NCBI GenBank assembly: GCA_030426765.1
Contig: JAUHXV010000018.1
Span: forward strand, 1 to 53,360
From: Bacteroidia bacterium
Lineage (GTDB): Bacteria; Bacteroidota; Bacteroidia; Chitinophagales; Saprospiraceae
DNA: 53,360 bases
Direction: 5' to 3'
A model generated the notes under the pieces. It was not told where the DNA came from. It saw only the letters and a program-made list of their open reading frames with translations, and ran no database searches. The position numbers and the translations under genes were made by a program. Each line of letters begins with the position of its first letter. The first letter of the stretch is position 1. Shown here piece by piece: positions 8,470 to 16,585 of this stretch.

Positions 8470-9186
8470 TCAGGATGAAAAAAACGAATGACAAATGTCT
8501 GCCAGGACATTTTGATCAACGGCTTCAAGCGGATGTTTGAAGCCTTCGATCGTTTGCACATGACCATTCGGTAACTGCCTGGCAGTTTGTTCTGATTCCT
8601 CAATCGAAACCATATGATCGTTAGTCCCGATGCAGATCAGAGAGGTGTGCTGAATATTTCCAAATTGCGCTGCGGTCATTGCCTCCCCATTCCCCAGTCC
8701 CGTCATCATCCCGGCCGTTTGTCGCATAATCTCTTTCCAGTCTGAAGGCGCATGCCGATCTGCGAGTGACTCAGCAAACGCAGGAATCTTTTGTTCGATG
8801 ATATCCGGATTCATCATCCGCACCTCCTTTTCAGCCGATTCGGGCGTCCAGTTAAACTTCGTGCCCAGTGTCATGATCTTTTCCAACCTTTCAGGATAAT
8901 CATGCGCCAGTTTTAAAGCTACATAGCCCCCCATACTATACCCAAATACAGACGCCTGGTGTATATGGTTTGCATCCAGATAGTCGAGTGTGTTTTGAAC
9001 AAACAGGTCAATGGAAAACGAAGATTTCACGGGGAAACCACCATGACCATCAAAATTGAATACATGGACAGAATATACGTCAGCGAGTTTCGCTTTCAGA
9101 AAATCAAACTGTCGTGCACTTCCTAAAGCACCATGGAGAAGTATTAACTCTTTTTTTCCTGCCGGATCACGCATGCGAACATCCAC
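8470..9186 (-). CDS. Alpha/beta hydrolase
   Basis: The 238-aa protein has an alpha/beta hydrolase fold: oxyanion-hole HGALGS near residues 18-23, nucleophile S84 in FGYSMGGY, candidate acid D190 in IGTNDHMV, and base H218 in GFKHPL. There is no signal peptide, so it is cytoplasmic. The fold covers esterases, C-C hydrolases and MenH/BioH-like enzymes; the substrate is not evident. It lies 18 bases downstream of the mscS-like gene on the same strand and may be co-transcribed. Confidence 0.85.
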   Translation of the reverse strand: MDVRMRDPAGKKELILLHGALGSARQFDFLKAKLADVYSVHVFNFDGHGGFPVKSSFSIDLFVQNTLDYLDANHIHQASVFGYSMGGYVALKLAHDYPERLEKIMTLGTKFNWTPESAEKEVRMMNPDIIEQKIPAFAESLADRHAPSDWKEIMRQTAGMMTGLGNGEAMTAAQFGNIQHTSLICIGTNDHMVSIEESEQTARQLPNGHVQTIEGFKHPLEAVDQNVLADICHSFFSS

Positions 9187-9204
9187 TTTTTGATTGGGTT
9201 ACTA

Positions 9205-10050
9205 TTAATCCTTGAGATCAACAGGCAAGTCGCCTTTTGCAGCTTTTGAAATATGCAGGACACGCTGAGGAAAAGGAATCGTAATGCCTTCTTTACGCAA
9301 GGCCTTAAAAATGGCTAAGCGAATCTCACTCTTAATACTTTCCACTCGGAATACTTCCGAACACCAGAACATCACGGTGATGATCACGCCGGAATCGGCA
9401 AATTCAGAAATACGTATAGACGGCTCAGGAAATCGTCCGACAGCCGGGTGTTCCAGAGTAACGGCTTTTAATAATTTCAAAACCTCGGGAATGTCTTCTT
9501 CATAACCAATACCGACAGATACATCAAACCGGGATATCGTTGGGTTGTACGTCCAGTTGACCACGTTACTTTGTGTAATAACTGAATTGGGCAGGATGAT
9601 ATACTTATCCTCACGCGTGACGACGGTGGTGGTGCGTAATTTGATCTCTTTGACACGACAGACAATGCCGTCGACTTCGATGACGTCATGAACTTTGATC
9701 GTCCCGTCAATCAGAATGATTATCCCCGAGATGAAATCATTAAACAGATGCTGGAGACCAAATCCGATACCTACCAATAAAGCCGCTGAGCCTACGAAGA
9801 AGCCTGAAAGGTTGAACCCCAATGCAAGGATTCCGAAAATGACCGCGAGAACAAAAATACCATACCTGCCGAGCTGATTCAGGGAGTACTTGGCTCCTTC
9901 ATCATTCTTCTTATTCAGTTTGATCCACCTCGAGAGCAGGCGCAGGGAAATGAACGCCAGGATCGCAATGATGATGAGTCCAAGCAGGTTGTGCACCTCC
10001 AGGGTGAATTTTCCAAACTTCAGCAATTCATAATCCAGTATCTGACTCAT
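9205..10050 (-). CDS. mscS: Small-conductance mechanosensitive channel, MscS family
   Basis: The 281-aa protein has three membrane segments (about 18-36, 62-82 and 86-110). The pore helix is glycine/alanine-rich and is followed by the conserved FNDFISGIIILID segment. The cytoplasmic beta domain (VIEVDGIVCRVKEI, ILPNSVITQS) and alpha/beta domain complete the MscS fold, and the length is close to E. coli MscS (286 aa). Role: pressure release during osmotic downshock. It is probably first in a two-gene unit with the downstream hydrolase. Confidence 0.92.
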   Translation of the reverse strand: MSQILDYELLKFGKFTLEVHNLLGLIIIAILAFISLRLLSRWIKLNKKNDEGAKYSLNQLGRYGIFVLAVIFGILALGFNLSGFFVGSAALLVGIGFGLQHLFNDFISGIIILIDGTIKVHDVIEVDGIVCRVKEIKLRTTTVVTREDKYIILPNSVITQSNVVNWTYNPTISRFDVSVGIGYEEDIPEVLKLLKAVTLEHPAVGRFPEPSIRISEFADSGVIITVMFWCSEVFRVESIKSEIRLAIFKALRKEGITIPFPQRVLHISKAAKGDLPVDLKD

Positions 10051-10188
10051 TTACAGGGGTCTGTTCAATTGATCTGATCTGAAATGTATGAATTTTAAAG
10101 GATTTCTCACAGGAACATTGTTAATCAATGCCCACGAAATGAAGCTAAAAGGACACGTAATACAGCCTAAGCAGCCCAACAGGCTTTT

Positions 10189-10614
10189 TCAGCCTTCATC
10201 TACTATGAGTGCTTTGGTCAGATAGGTGAGTACCTGATCATCATCAATATCTTCCATTCGCCAAAAGTCTTTCGTATATACTTGCTTGCGATCCCCTTTT
10301 TCCAGATACCCTTCCTCATCTTCGATCAGGTATCCTTTGGAAAAGCCAAGGCGAACAAACGGATAGGTCTTGCTACCCCAGGGCACGGAAGGCGGCCAGA
10401 TAAAACAAACACTGGCATTCCGTTTATAGAAAGGAACATTATACGACAGCTTTTCTCGCACATCCGGAATCGCCTGATGGATCAGCGATCGGAGTTTCAG
10501 CACCATCTCCAGTTCCTCCCCCGACAAGTAATCAAGAAAGTCTTCAATGGATTTGAAAGATACATCCTGCATTTTACGTCCTGATCGGAGTCCGGAAGTT
10601 GACTTCATGGTCAT
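10189..10614 (-). CDS. DUF1801 domain protein
   Basis: The protein has up to 141 aa. Residues about 19-135 fit the DUF1801/YdhG-like fold: IEDFLDYL at the start, a central KLSYNVPFYKR strand-turn, then WGSKTYPFVRLGFSKG. The fold is frataxin-like, and members in other bacteria have been linked to iron handling, but no function is assigned for this subgroup. The Met at 10572 (MQDVSFKSIED) gives a more usual family length and may be the true start. The 138-bp spacer before mscS shows no gene. Confidence 0.75.
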   Translation of the reverse strand: MTMKSTSGLRSGRKMQDVSFKSIEDFLDYLSGEELEMVLKLRSLIHQAIPDVREKLSYNVPFYKRNASVCFIWPPSVPWGSKTYPFVRLGFSKGYLIEDEEGYLEKGDRKQVYTKDFWRMEDIDDDQVLTYLTKALIVDEG

Positions 10615-10657
10615 CGTGCGTATGGAATTAGGTAAAACAAGGTTATCAGTAAAACAG

Positions 10658-11215
10658 CTAAGGCGTCGACTCTATAATGTGTATGCCATATCCATCCGGA
10701 TCTTTAATCATGATGGTCCTGGCACCATAGGGCATTTCTTCGATAACAGGCTGCTCTTCAATCCCTAGCTTGTATGCTGTGCTCACCTTATTCAGCCGTG
10801 CGATGAATGTGTCAATCGAAGAAACGACAAATCCCAGGTGGCCCGGGTTAAAGGTACGGGATGTGTCGCCCTCCATTTCGCCCAGGTGCAATTCTACATG
10901 CTCACCTATCTGTAGCCATTTGGCCCGGATACCAGGTCTCGGAGGAAAAGGGTAATGGATAGTGTCAAACTGAAAGAGCTGCTGATAGAACGCAACACTT
11001 GTATCCAGGTTTTCTACCACAAGGGCGGTATGGTTGTAAGCTGCAAACGGAACAGATGTTTTCGTCGCATCTTCAGTAGCCATCGGATAGTGATGGCAAG
11101 CCACAAGATAACTTGCAAAGAAAAGTATGATCAGAAGTCTGCCACTGCGAAGAAAGAAGAGAATATTATGCTTAAGATCGTTTCTTTTACTCCTTAGCGA
11201 TGGGTTTAGCTTCAT
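10658..11215 (-). CDS. VOC (glyoxalase/bleomycin resistance) domain lipoprotein
   Basis: The 185-aa protein has a basic N-terminus, a hydrophobic stretch and a lipobox ending at a Cys near residue 40 (SYLVAC), so it is probably an exported lipoprotein. The rest is one vicinal-oxygen-chelate domain with the expected metal positions: His in NHTALVV, Glu in VELHLGE, His in GHLGFVV, and Glu in IHIIES near the C-terminus. The layout resembles glyoxalase I. Most VOC enzymes are cytosolic, so the lipid anchor is unusual. The substrate is unknown. A later start is unlikely because it would remove the signal. Confidence 0.8.
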   Translation of the reverse strand: MKLNPSLRSKRNDLKHNILFFLRSGRLLIILFFASYLVACHHYPMATEDATKTSVPFAAYNHTALVVENLDTSVAFYQQLFQFDTIHYPFPPRPGIRAKWLQIGEHVELHLGEMEGDTSRTFNPGHLGFVVSSIDTFIARLNKVSTAYKLGIEEQPVIEEMPYGARTIMIKDPDGYGIHIIESTP

Positions 11216-11306
11216 GATGTGTTTGGTTTTTTACGTTCAATCTAAGATACGCTATTCAGTTAAGGTTGTGGGATAAATTTATCTTTGCTGCCCTAATATC
11301 GAATGC

Positions 11307-11519
11307 ATGGAAAGCACAACAGACAGCAATGGCAATACCCTCTCTGCAGGAGATTCCGTGATCATCACAAAGGATCTGAAAGTAAAGGGGTTTAAGAAAG
11401 GATTAAAACGCGGCACTGTGATCAAAAACATCCGCCTGACCGAGGACACCGAAGCTATAGAGGGAAAAGTGGAAGGCAGCATGCTGGTGATCAAAACCAT
11501 GTACCTGAAAAAGAAATAG
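11307..11519 (+). CDS. PhnA/YjdM C-terminal domain protein, lacking the zinc ribbon
   Basis: The 70-aa protein matches the PhnA (YjdM) C-terminal domain: DSNGNTLSAGDSV, KDLKVKGFKKGLKRGT, ending KTMYLKKK. Full-length PhnA proteins (about 110 aa) carry an N-terminal zinc ribbon that is absent here, and no in-frame upstream part is visible. Despite the name there is no firm link of this domain to phosphonate use. It converges with the GreA-like gene. Confidence 0.8.
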   Translation: MESTTDSNGNTLSAGDSVIITKDLKVKGFKKGLKRGTVIKNIRLTEDTEAIEGKVEGSMLVIKTMYLKKK

Positions 11520-11554
11520 TACGGATCACCGCATGTCACGATCGTTTGGATAGC

Positions 11555-12007
11555 TTAGTAGATATCCAGAATTTTGTATTTCGTTTCATTAAACTGGAAT
11601 GAATCACCGGCTTTAAGACCTCTCATTTGCGCATACAATGGTGCTTTTTCGGACATGCCAAAAATTTTCTTTCCCTCCACTTCTACCTGTTCACTGGACA
11701 CCGCAATAAAAAAATCACGCTGATCGGTGAGCACTACGGCTCCTCGTTCCACATGATCGGATTGGTGATCGGGATCCATCGACTTTAAGATACTCATCTC
11801 GTTTTCCACAAAGGTGAGCTCCTGTTCCATTACGTGCATCACATCATCGACAGAGTTTGATCCTTCCGTCGACTGACTGGGCGAGTCGGGATGACTGGTA
11901 AACTCTGCTTTAGCATCCTCAATACGCTTCGTAAAATGGTCAATGAGCTTTTGCTGCTCTTCTATACATACGTTGAGTATGGCAGCTTTTGAAAGTTCTC
12001 TGTTCAT
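11555..12007 (-). CDS. GreA/GreB-like protein
   Basis: The 150-aa protein has an N-terminal helical, probably coiled-coil region (about 8-85) and a C-terminal beta domain from about residue 88. The segment MSEKAPLYAQMRGLKAGDSF resembles the Gre-factor C-terminal fold, where an SPxxxALLGKxxGD motif is typical. Similar short proteins in Bacteroidota are often listed as hypothetical. It may act on RNA polymerase, but the acidic tip residues of true Gre factors cannot be confirmed by eye. It stands alone, convergent with the PhnA-like gene. Confidence 0.6.
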   Translation of the reverse strand: MNRELSKAAILNVCIEEQQKLIDHFTKRIEDAKAEFTSHPDSPSQSTEGSNSVDDVMHVMEQELTFVENEMSILKSMDPDHQSDHVERGAVVLTDQRDFFIAVSSEQVEVEGKKIFGMSEKAPLYAQMRGLKAGDSFQFNETKYKILDIY

Positions 12008-12332
12008 TATTTTCGTGTTAATTGATAGTCTAAAAGATCAGGGATGTGATATGGTAGAAATAGGTTGCCGGAAGGCTTGGTAACAGAAATAAAACGATCA
12101 TGCCCTCCTGAAAGTTTCAGGTCTTCCCTTAAAGTTAATGATTTTCTCTTTCTGTAAAGAATCTTGTTAAGTCAAAGATGAGCACTTACCCCGGCCCATG
12201 ATGCTTCCATTCTTCCCATTACACTTTCTCGCAGATGGCGATCTGGTTTTTTTTACGGGCCCTCTGATTATGCACCCTTAAAAAGTTGCAAGGATCGGTG
12301 AATCGGCTCACAATGTCATGTAGGTCTTTGAT
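12008..12332. other. 325-bp gene-free stretch upstream of the GreA-like gene
   Basis: No convincing coding frame is seen on either strand. It contains one perfect inverted repeat, CCTGAAA-G-TTTCAGG at 12107-12121, about 100 bases upstream of the GreA-like start. This is a possible operator, but there is no further support. No tRNA-like fold was seen. Confidence 0.5.
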
Positions 12333-13103
12333 TCAATTTCTTTTTCTAAGTGTATACTGTACGTCACCAAACTTTACCTCTTCACAGTTGTCAAACTGAT
12401 CTCTGGATTTGCATTCCAGCGTAAGAATCTGCAGTTTGTTTTGTTTAAAACGGAAAGCAAAATCGGTCCATGTTTGATTTGAATTTTTCAGACGAATCTG
12501 ATCCACATCGCGACCCATGTCAAAATAATCGATGATCGGATTGTAGGCTGTAAAATCATCCAGTCCTTTGACTTCACCGTTTGAAGTGAATTCAACAGTT
12601 CCACCCTCTTCGAGATCATAGGTGCCCTGAAACAAATGGTATTCAAGAATCTTGTAGGTGTTTTCTTCTTTGGTACAACGCGAACGCCTGAATGTCTGGC
12701 TGCCCACTTTGATTCGATCAGGCCCCAGCGTGTCTATGGAATTGAACTTCGGTCCGGGTTCGTTTGCGCCATTGGCGAGTATGGTCAAGGTATGTTCTGC
12801 GGAGGATGCCAGCGGGTACTGAACAGCCTCGTGATAATTGACGATCACGAGCATAGGGAGGTCAGGTGAGGCAGGAAAATCAAGCAAACACCACTCACAG
12901 GCCTCCTGGGCCTTGCGGGGGGATTGGCTGGATTGTAATACGTCCAGGTACCTTTCATTGATCCAGTGCCCTGTAATCGATATCTGGGTTGAATTCACCT
13001 CTGCATCAGGCACATTTTCCGTAGTTTCAGTGGTTTGTGATGTATCTCCCTTACAGGCCATAAGAAAGGCGATGCATAGTGCCGGGAATAAAAGATTGCG
13101 CAT
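12333..13103 (-). CDS. Lipoprotein of unknown function
   Basis: The start at 13103 gives a classic lipoprotein signal: Met-Arg-Asn, a hydrophobic core, then FLMAC with Cys at residue 17 followed by Lys-Gly-Asp. The frame remains open upstream to 13190, but that extension would bury the signal, so I reject it. The mature part is about 240 aa, starts with a Thr/Glu-rich linker, and is otherwise soluble. It contains a CEWC pair and two repeated-looking sections about substrate-like 'transition' strands near the C-terminus (TWTDFAFRFKQNKLQ). No family was recognised. It lies 108 bases downstream of the Crp-like regulator on the same strand. Confidence 0.75.
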   Translation of the reverse strand: MRNLLFPALCIAFLMACKGDTSQTTETTENVPDAEVNSTQISITGHWINERYLDVLQSSQSPRKAQEACEWCLLDFPASPDLPMLVIVNYHEAVQYPLASSAEHTLTILANGANEPGPKFNSIDTLGPDRIKVGSQTFRRSRCTKEENTYKILEYHLFQGTYDLEEGGTVEFTSNGEVKGLDDFTAYNPIIDYFDMGRDVDQIRLKNSNQTWTDFAFRFKQNKLQILTLECKSRDQFDNCEEVKFGDVQYTLRKRN

Positions 13104-13211
13104 AATCTGATTGCTTTTCAGGATGAATATTTCCGGGTACAAAGATGACAAAAACCCATTGGCGAAGTTGAGATTAGTATGGAAGATCAAGTGAAAAAGG
13201 ACAGATACCGG

Positions 13212-13796
13212 TTAATACTTAGCGCGGATCCGGCTGAGGCTTACCTGCGTGATACCGAGGTAGGATGCGATATATTTCAGTTGAACGCGTTTTAACATAT
13301 CGGGATGCTCTTTAATGAGATTCAGATAGCGTGTTTCAGCGGAGTAGAATTGCAGGCTGTCGATACGCTTAAGGGCTTTGATAAATGAATTGATCAGCAC
13401 CATTGTAAACAGCCGCTCGATATCGCGGTGCTCATCATATAAAGTCCCCAGTTCATCTACATTGATTTCAATGAGTTCGCTGTCTTCCAGAGCCATCATC
13501 CCTTTATGGGATATCATCCCGGGGATCATACTCTGTATATTGGCAAAGAAAGTATTTTCAAATGCCAGTCGATCTGCGATTTCCTTTTTGCCTTTCACAT
13601 AGTAAACACGTAGCGCTCCCTTTTTAATAAAAAACAGGGACCTGGAGGTCGTGCCGACTTCCTGGATGACTGTATTTTTTTTGTAAAATACCTCTTTACA
13701 TATCGATAGCAGGGCGCTTAGTGAGGTAGACGACAGTGGATGTAAAGATTGTATGCAGTCAATCAGTTCTTTCACGGGTGTGGGGCTGTGAGGCAT
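13212..13796 (-). CDS. Crp/Fnr-family transcriptional regulator
   Basis: The 194-aa protein has an N-terminal cyclic-nucleotide-binding-like beta-roll (about 20-120: SLFFIKKGALRVYYV, then ELIEINVDEL) and a short C-terminal helix-turn-helix (LKYIASYLGITQVSLSRIRAKY split over residues 172-194). It has no N-terminal cysteine cluster of the FNR type, so it is not expected to be an Fe-S oxygen sensor. The usual cAMP-binding signature is not evident either. Many Bacteroidota have such effector-unknown members. It lies next to the end of the cbb3 cluster, but nothing shows that it controls that cluster. Confidence 0.88.
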   Translation of the reverse strand: MPHSPTPVKELIDCIQSLHPLSSTSLSALLSICKEVFYKKNTVIQEVGTTSRSLFFIKKGALRVYYVKGKKEIADRLAFENTFFANIQSMIPGMISHKGMMALEDSELIEINVDELGTLYDEHRDIERLFTMVLINSFIKALKRIDSLQFYSAETRYLNLIKEHPDMLKRVQLKYIASYLGITQVSLSRIRAKY

Positions 13797-13935
13797 TAAA
13801 TATAGGGCAAAACAGAATAATTATCAAATGTTAATTATCTATATTTATTGAAAAGAGGGTTTATCAGAGGATTAGTGCTCCCATAAAGCTCCTGCTCAAC
13901 ACATAAAATGACCTTTATTTACGGACTTCAGAAAG

Positions 13936-14646
13936 TTAATGGCAGGATTCTATCTGATCTGCATTGTGCATCATTTTGGGGCTTATAAACGGGATGCCGA
14001 GGTTTAAACCACGAAGAATCAGGAGGATAGCCATCACACCCACGACATAAGGTACGGCGCGATTGATTTTTTGCCGCCATCGCACAGATATTAAATGTCC
14101 GAATAGCATCAGGCCGGCCATCACCGGAATAGTGCCTATCCCGAACGAAAACATCACTATGGCTGCCTGTCCGGTATGCGTGGTCGCGATGGCTGCCGCC
14201 ACAGCCACATAGACCAGACCGCAAGGCAATAATCCGTTGAGCATGCCAATTGGAAAAAGGTAACGCGGCCTCCGGGAGAGAACCAGCAATCGGGCGAGGT
14301 GCTTCTGCACCCATGCATGGGCTGGTTGCATCCACTTGAATTGCACACCAAGGTTGAGGTTTGAAAAAACAAAAAACAGTATAAAGGCACCGGCCAGAAT
14401 GGACACAGCCTGCTGCATGCCCCAAAGCCTGAACCTGCTGCCCAAATAGCCCAGGATCAATCCGAGCAACGTATAGGTAACCGCGCGTCCGAGGTTATAA
14501 AGAAAAATGCCCGCATACTTTTTGAATCCCTGTTGTTCACGCACCGGAAGGGTCAGGGCAATCGGGCCACACATACCAATACAATGGAAGCTGCCGAGAA
14601 AGCCAATGGAAAGACCTGTCAATGCGGAGACTAAGAGTTCATTCAT
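13936..14646 (-). CDS. Sulfite exporter TauE/SafE (UreH/DsbD-like) family membrane protein of the cco cluster
   Basis: The 236-aa polytopic protein of the UreH/DsbD transmembrane type (PF13386) has GSFHCIGMCGP near residues 18-28 and NGLLPCGLVY near 137-146, the paired Cys-containing half-repeat motifs. In many Bacteroidota and Proteobacteria a gene of this type ends the cco cluster, and a role in copper or redox handling for cbb3 oxidase assembly has been suggested. It follows ccoH by 48 bases on the same strand. The exact transported species is not known from the sequence. Confidence 0.85.
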   Translation of the reverse strand: MNELLVSALTGLSIGFLGSFHCIGMCGPIALTLPVREQQGFKKYAGIFLYNLGRAVTYTLLGLILGYLGSRFRLWGMQQAVSILAGAFILFFVFSNLNLGVQFKWMQPAHAWVQKHLARLLVLSRRPRYLFPIGMLNGLLPCGLVYVAVAAAIATTHTGQAAIVMFSFGIGTIPVMAGLMLFGHLISVRWRQKINRAVPYVVGVMAILLILRGLNLGIPFISPKMMHNADQIESCH

Positions 14647-14694
14647 GCCAATAAAATATCACCATCATGGTTTGCAATATACCCGAATGACAGT

Positions 14695-15132
14695 TTATTC
14701 CACGTAAACCGATTCTTCCTTGTAATATTCTTTACCATCATTGGTCCATCGGATGCGCGCTTTGTAGATCCCTTTCGATAATTCAGTTTTTCGGATTGTG
14801 CGTCGGTTGGATCCATTGGGTACGATAGGCTGTTGGATATCTTTTTTCTCGTCATCGGTGCGCATCAGTTCGATATGTCCTTTTTCCAGTTTTTCAAAAG
14901 CGCCATAGGGTAGTGTGATGATGACTTCATGGATATTCTGCGCCACCAGGTTGTCTTCCGTCAGGTCAGCCAGGTTTTGCTGCGCATCGATGATCTCCTG
15001 ATAGGCCAGTTCCTTTTGATAATAATTGTCATCGATCATTTCATTGGTTTGCCGGGAGGCCACCCAGACCATCCCGAGCATGCCCAGTACAAATAAGCCG
15101 ATCACAATGCCAATTTTATGTCCCCAGTTCAT
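14695..15132 (-). CDS. ccoH: CcoH/FixH cbb3 oxidase assembly protein
   Basis: The 145-aa protein has one N-terminal membrane helix (about 6-24) followed by the FixH pattern (NEMIDDNYYQKELAYQE split around residues 30-46) and a periplasmic beta-rich domain. FixH/CcoH is needed for stable assembly of the cbb3 oxidase and associates with its subunits. It lies 48 bases after ccoG on the same strand. Confidence 0.9.
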   Translation of the reverse strand: MNWGHKIGIVIGLFVLGMLGMVWVASRQTNEMIDDNYYQKELAYQEIIDAQQNLADLTEDNLVAQNIHEVIITLPYGAFEKLEKGHIELMRTDDEKKDIQQPIVPNGSNRRTIRKTELSKGIYKARIRWTNDGKEYYKEESVYVE

Positions 15133-15180
15133 GTTTACTACTTTACGATCTGCAAGTCAGATGGTAGGGTCCGATGGTGT

Positions 15181-16581
15181 TTAAAACGGACCCAGGAATT
15201 TAGTCTTCACGGTTTGTATCTTCTGTCCATTGGAATATACGCCGATCGAAATATTATTGCTCCGCGCTTTGATTTCAGATTTAGGAATATCGAGAAAGAA
15301 TGTATGATCACTCAGCGATTCCGGAGGTAATAGGATCGCCTCCGCACCGATCAGCCTGACGTGTCCGCTGATCGCTTCAGCCCGCAGTTCAACCGAAATG
15401 GATTTGTTGGTCTTGTTGATGATTTTGGCTTCAAACAGGTTGCTGATGGTGTGTTCATCTACTTCCTGGTACAATTGCCCTTTGACGCGCGTGATATGCG
15501 TATCCACTGTTTTGCGCGTTACCACCATGACCGTCATTAGGCCAATAAGAACAATTAGCAGGGCAGAGTAGGCCTTCATTTTTGGGGTAAACCGCACACC
15601 GGTACCTTCCGCAATCTGATTTTCTGAAGCATACCGGATGAGTCCTTTTTCAAAGCCTACTTTATCCATCACCTTGTCGCAGGCATCGACACAGGCGGTA
15701 CAGCCCACACAGTCCAGTTGCACGCCATCTCGTATATCGATTCCTGTAGGGCAGACGATGACACACTTTTTACAATCGATACAGTCCCCGTGCGTCCGCG
15801 CTTCATTTTTCTTAAACCGACCCCGCGTTTCTCCCCGACGGTAGTCATAGGAGATCTGCATGGTGTCTTTATCAAACATCACCCCTTGCAGCCGGCCATA
15901 CGGGCATATGGTCGTACACACGATCTCACGTACGAAAGCAAAAACCGCATAAAACATCAGCGTGAAAGCAATGAGCCCGAGGAATGTTCCCATATGCTGG
16001 GAGGGAGCCGCTTGTGTCAGTTGCCAAACTTCTTCGATCCCGATGATATAGGCTAGAAATGTATGCGCGATAAGGAAGGAGAAGATCAGAAAAAGCGCAT
16101 GCTTTAGTGTTTTTTTCCAAACCTTTTCAAACGTCCACGGGCCATTGTTCAACGCGCGTTGTCTGCCCGGCGAACCCTCGATCAGCCATTCCATGCGTCG
16201 GAAAACGAATTCGAGAAAAACAGTTTGCGGACATGCCCAGCCACAAAACAATCTTCCGTAGATGACCGTAAACAGAACAATAAAGATGATAAACGCAATC
16301 ATCCCGACAGCAAAGATGAAGAAGTCTTGCGGCCAGAAAATCTTGCCAAATAGAATGAATTTGCTATCGATGATATTGATTAAAAATAAGGGTGAGCCAT
16401 TCACCCTAATAAAGGGTAGTGCAAAGAAGATGATCAGATACGTATACGAGAGCAGGTTCCGGAAATTGTAAAATCTCCCTTTCGGTTGGAGGGCATAGAT
16501 CCAGTTGCGCTTCCCTGACTCGGTGACGCTGCTGACGCGATCGCGAAATGTCTCCGCGTGATACAGTTCTTCTTCTTCCAT
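15181..16581 (-). CDS. ccoG: CcoG/FixG, cbb3 oxidase maturation ferredoxin (cupric reductase)
   Basis: The 466-aa protein has membrane helices in the first 250 residues, the FCGWACPQTVFLEFVFRR motif, and two ferredoxin-type [4Fe-4S] motifs (CIDCKKCVIVCP and CVGCTACVDACD), then a C-terminal Ig-like periplasmic domain. CcoG reduces Cu(II) to Cu(I) for insertion into CcoN. The start at 16581 (Met-Glu-Glu-Glu) lies 4 bases after the ccoP stop. The frame runs open to 16650, but that would overlap ccoP by 65 bases with non-FixG sequence, so I reject it. Confidence 0.93.
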   Translation of the reverse strand: MEEEELYHAETFRDRVSSVTESGKRNWIYALQPKGRFYNFRNLLSYTYLIIFFALPFIRVNGSPLFLINIIDSKFILFGKIFWPQDFFIFAVGMIAFIIFIVLFTVIYGRLFCGWACPQTVFLEFVFRRMEWLIEGSPGRQRALNNGPWTFEKVWKKTLKHALFLIFSFLIAHTFLAYIIGIEEVWQLTQAAPSQHMGTFLGLIAFTLMFYAVFAFVREIVCTTICPYGRLQGVMFDKDTMQISYDYRRGETRGRFKKNEARTHGDCIDCKKCVIVCPTGIDIRDGVQLDCVGCTACVDACDKVMDKVGFEKGLIRYASENQIAEGTGVRFTPKMKAYSALLIVLIGLMTVMVVTRKTVDTHITRVKGQLYQEVDEHTISNLFEAKIINKTNKSISVELRAEAISGHVRLIGAEAILLPPESLSDHTFFLDIPKSEIKARSNNISIGVYSNGQKIQTVKTKFLGPF

Positions 16582-16585
16582 TCTC

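Noticed and set aside
12199-12282. 27-codon plus-strand frame (two Met codons, Phe/Leu-rich) in the 12.0-12.3 kb spacer
   Set aside because: Very short, no promoter or family, composition not convincing.
13103-13190. N-terminal extension of the lipoprotein gene to 13190
   Set aside because: It would place about 29 residues before a textbook lipoprotein signal sequence.
13212-13796. FNR-type oxygen sensor controlling the cbb3 cluster
   Set aside because: The protein has no N-terminal cysteine cluster and I see no matching operator upstream of the cco genes.
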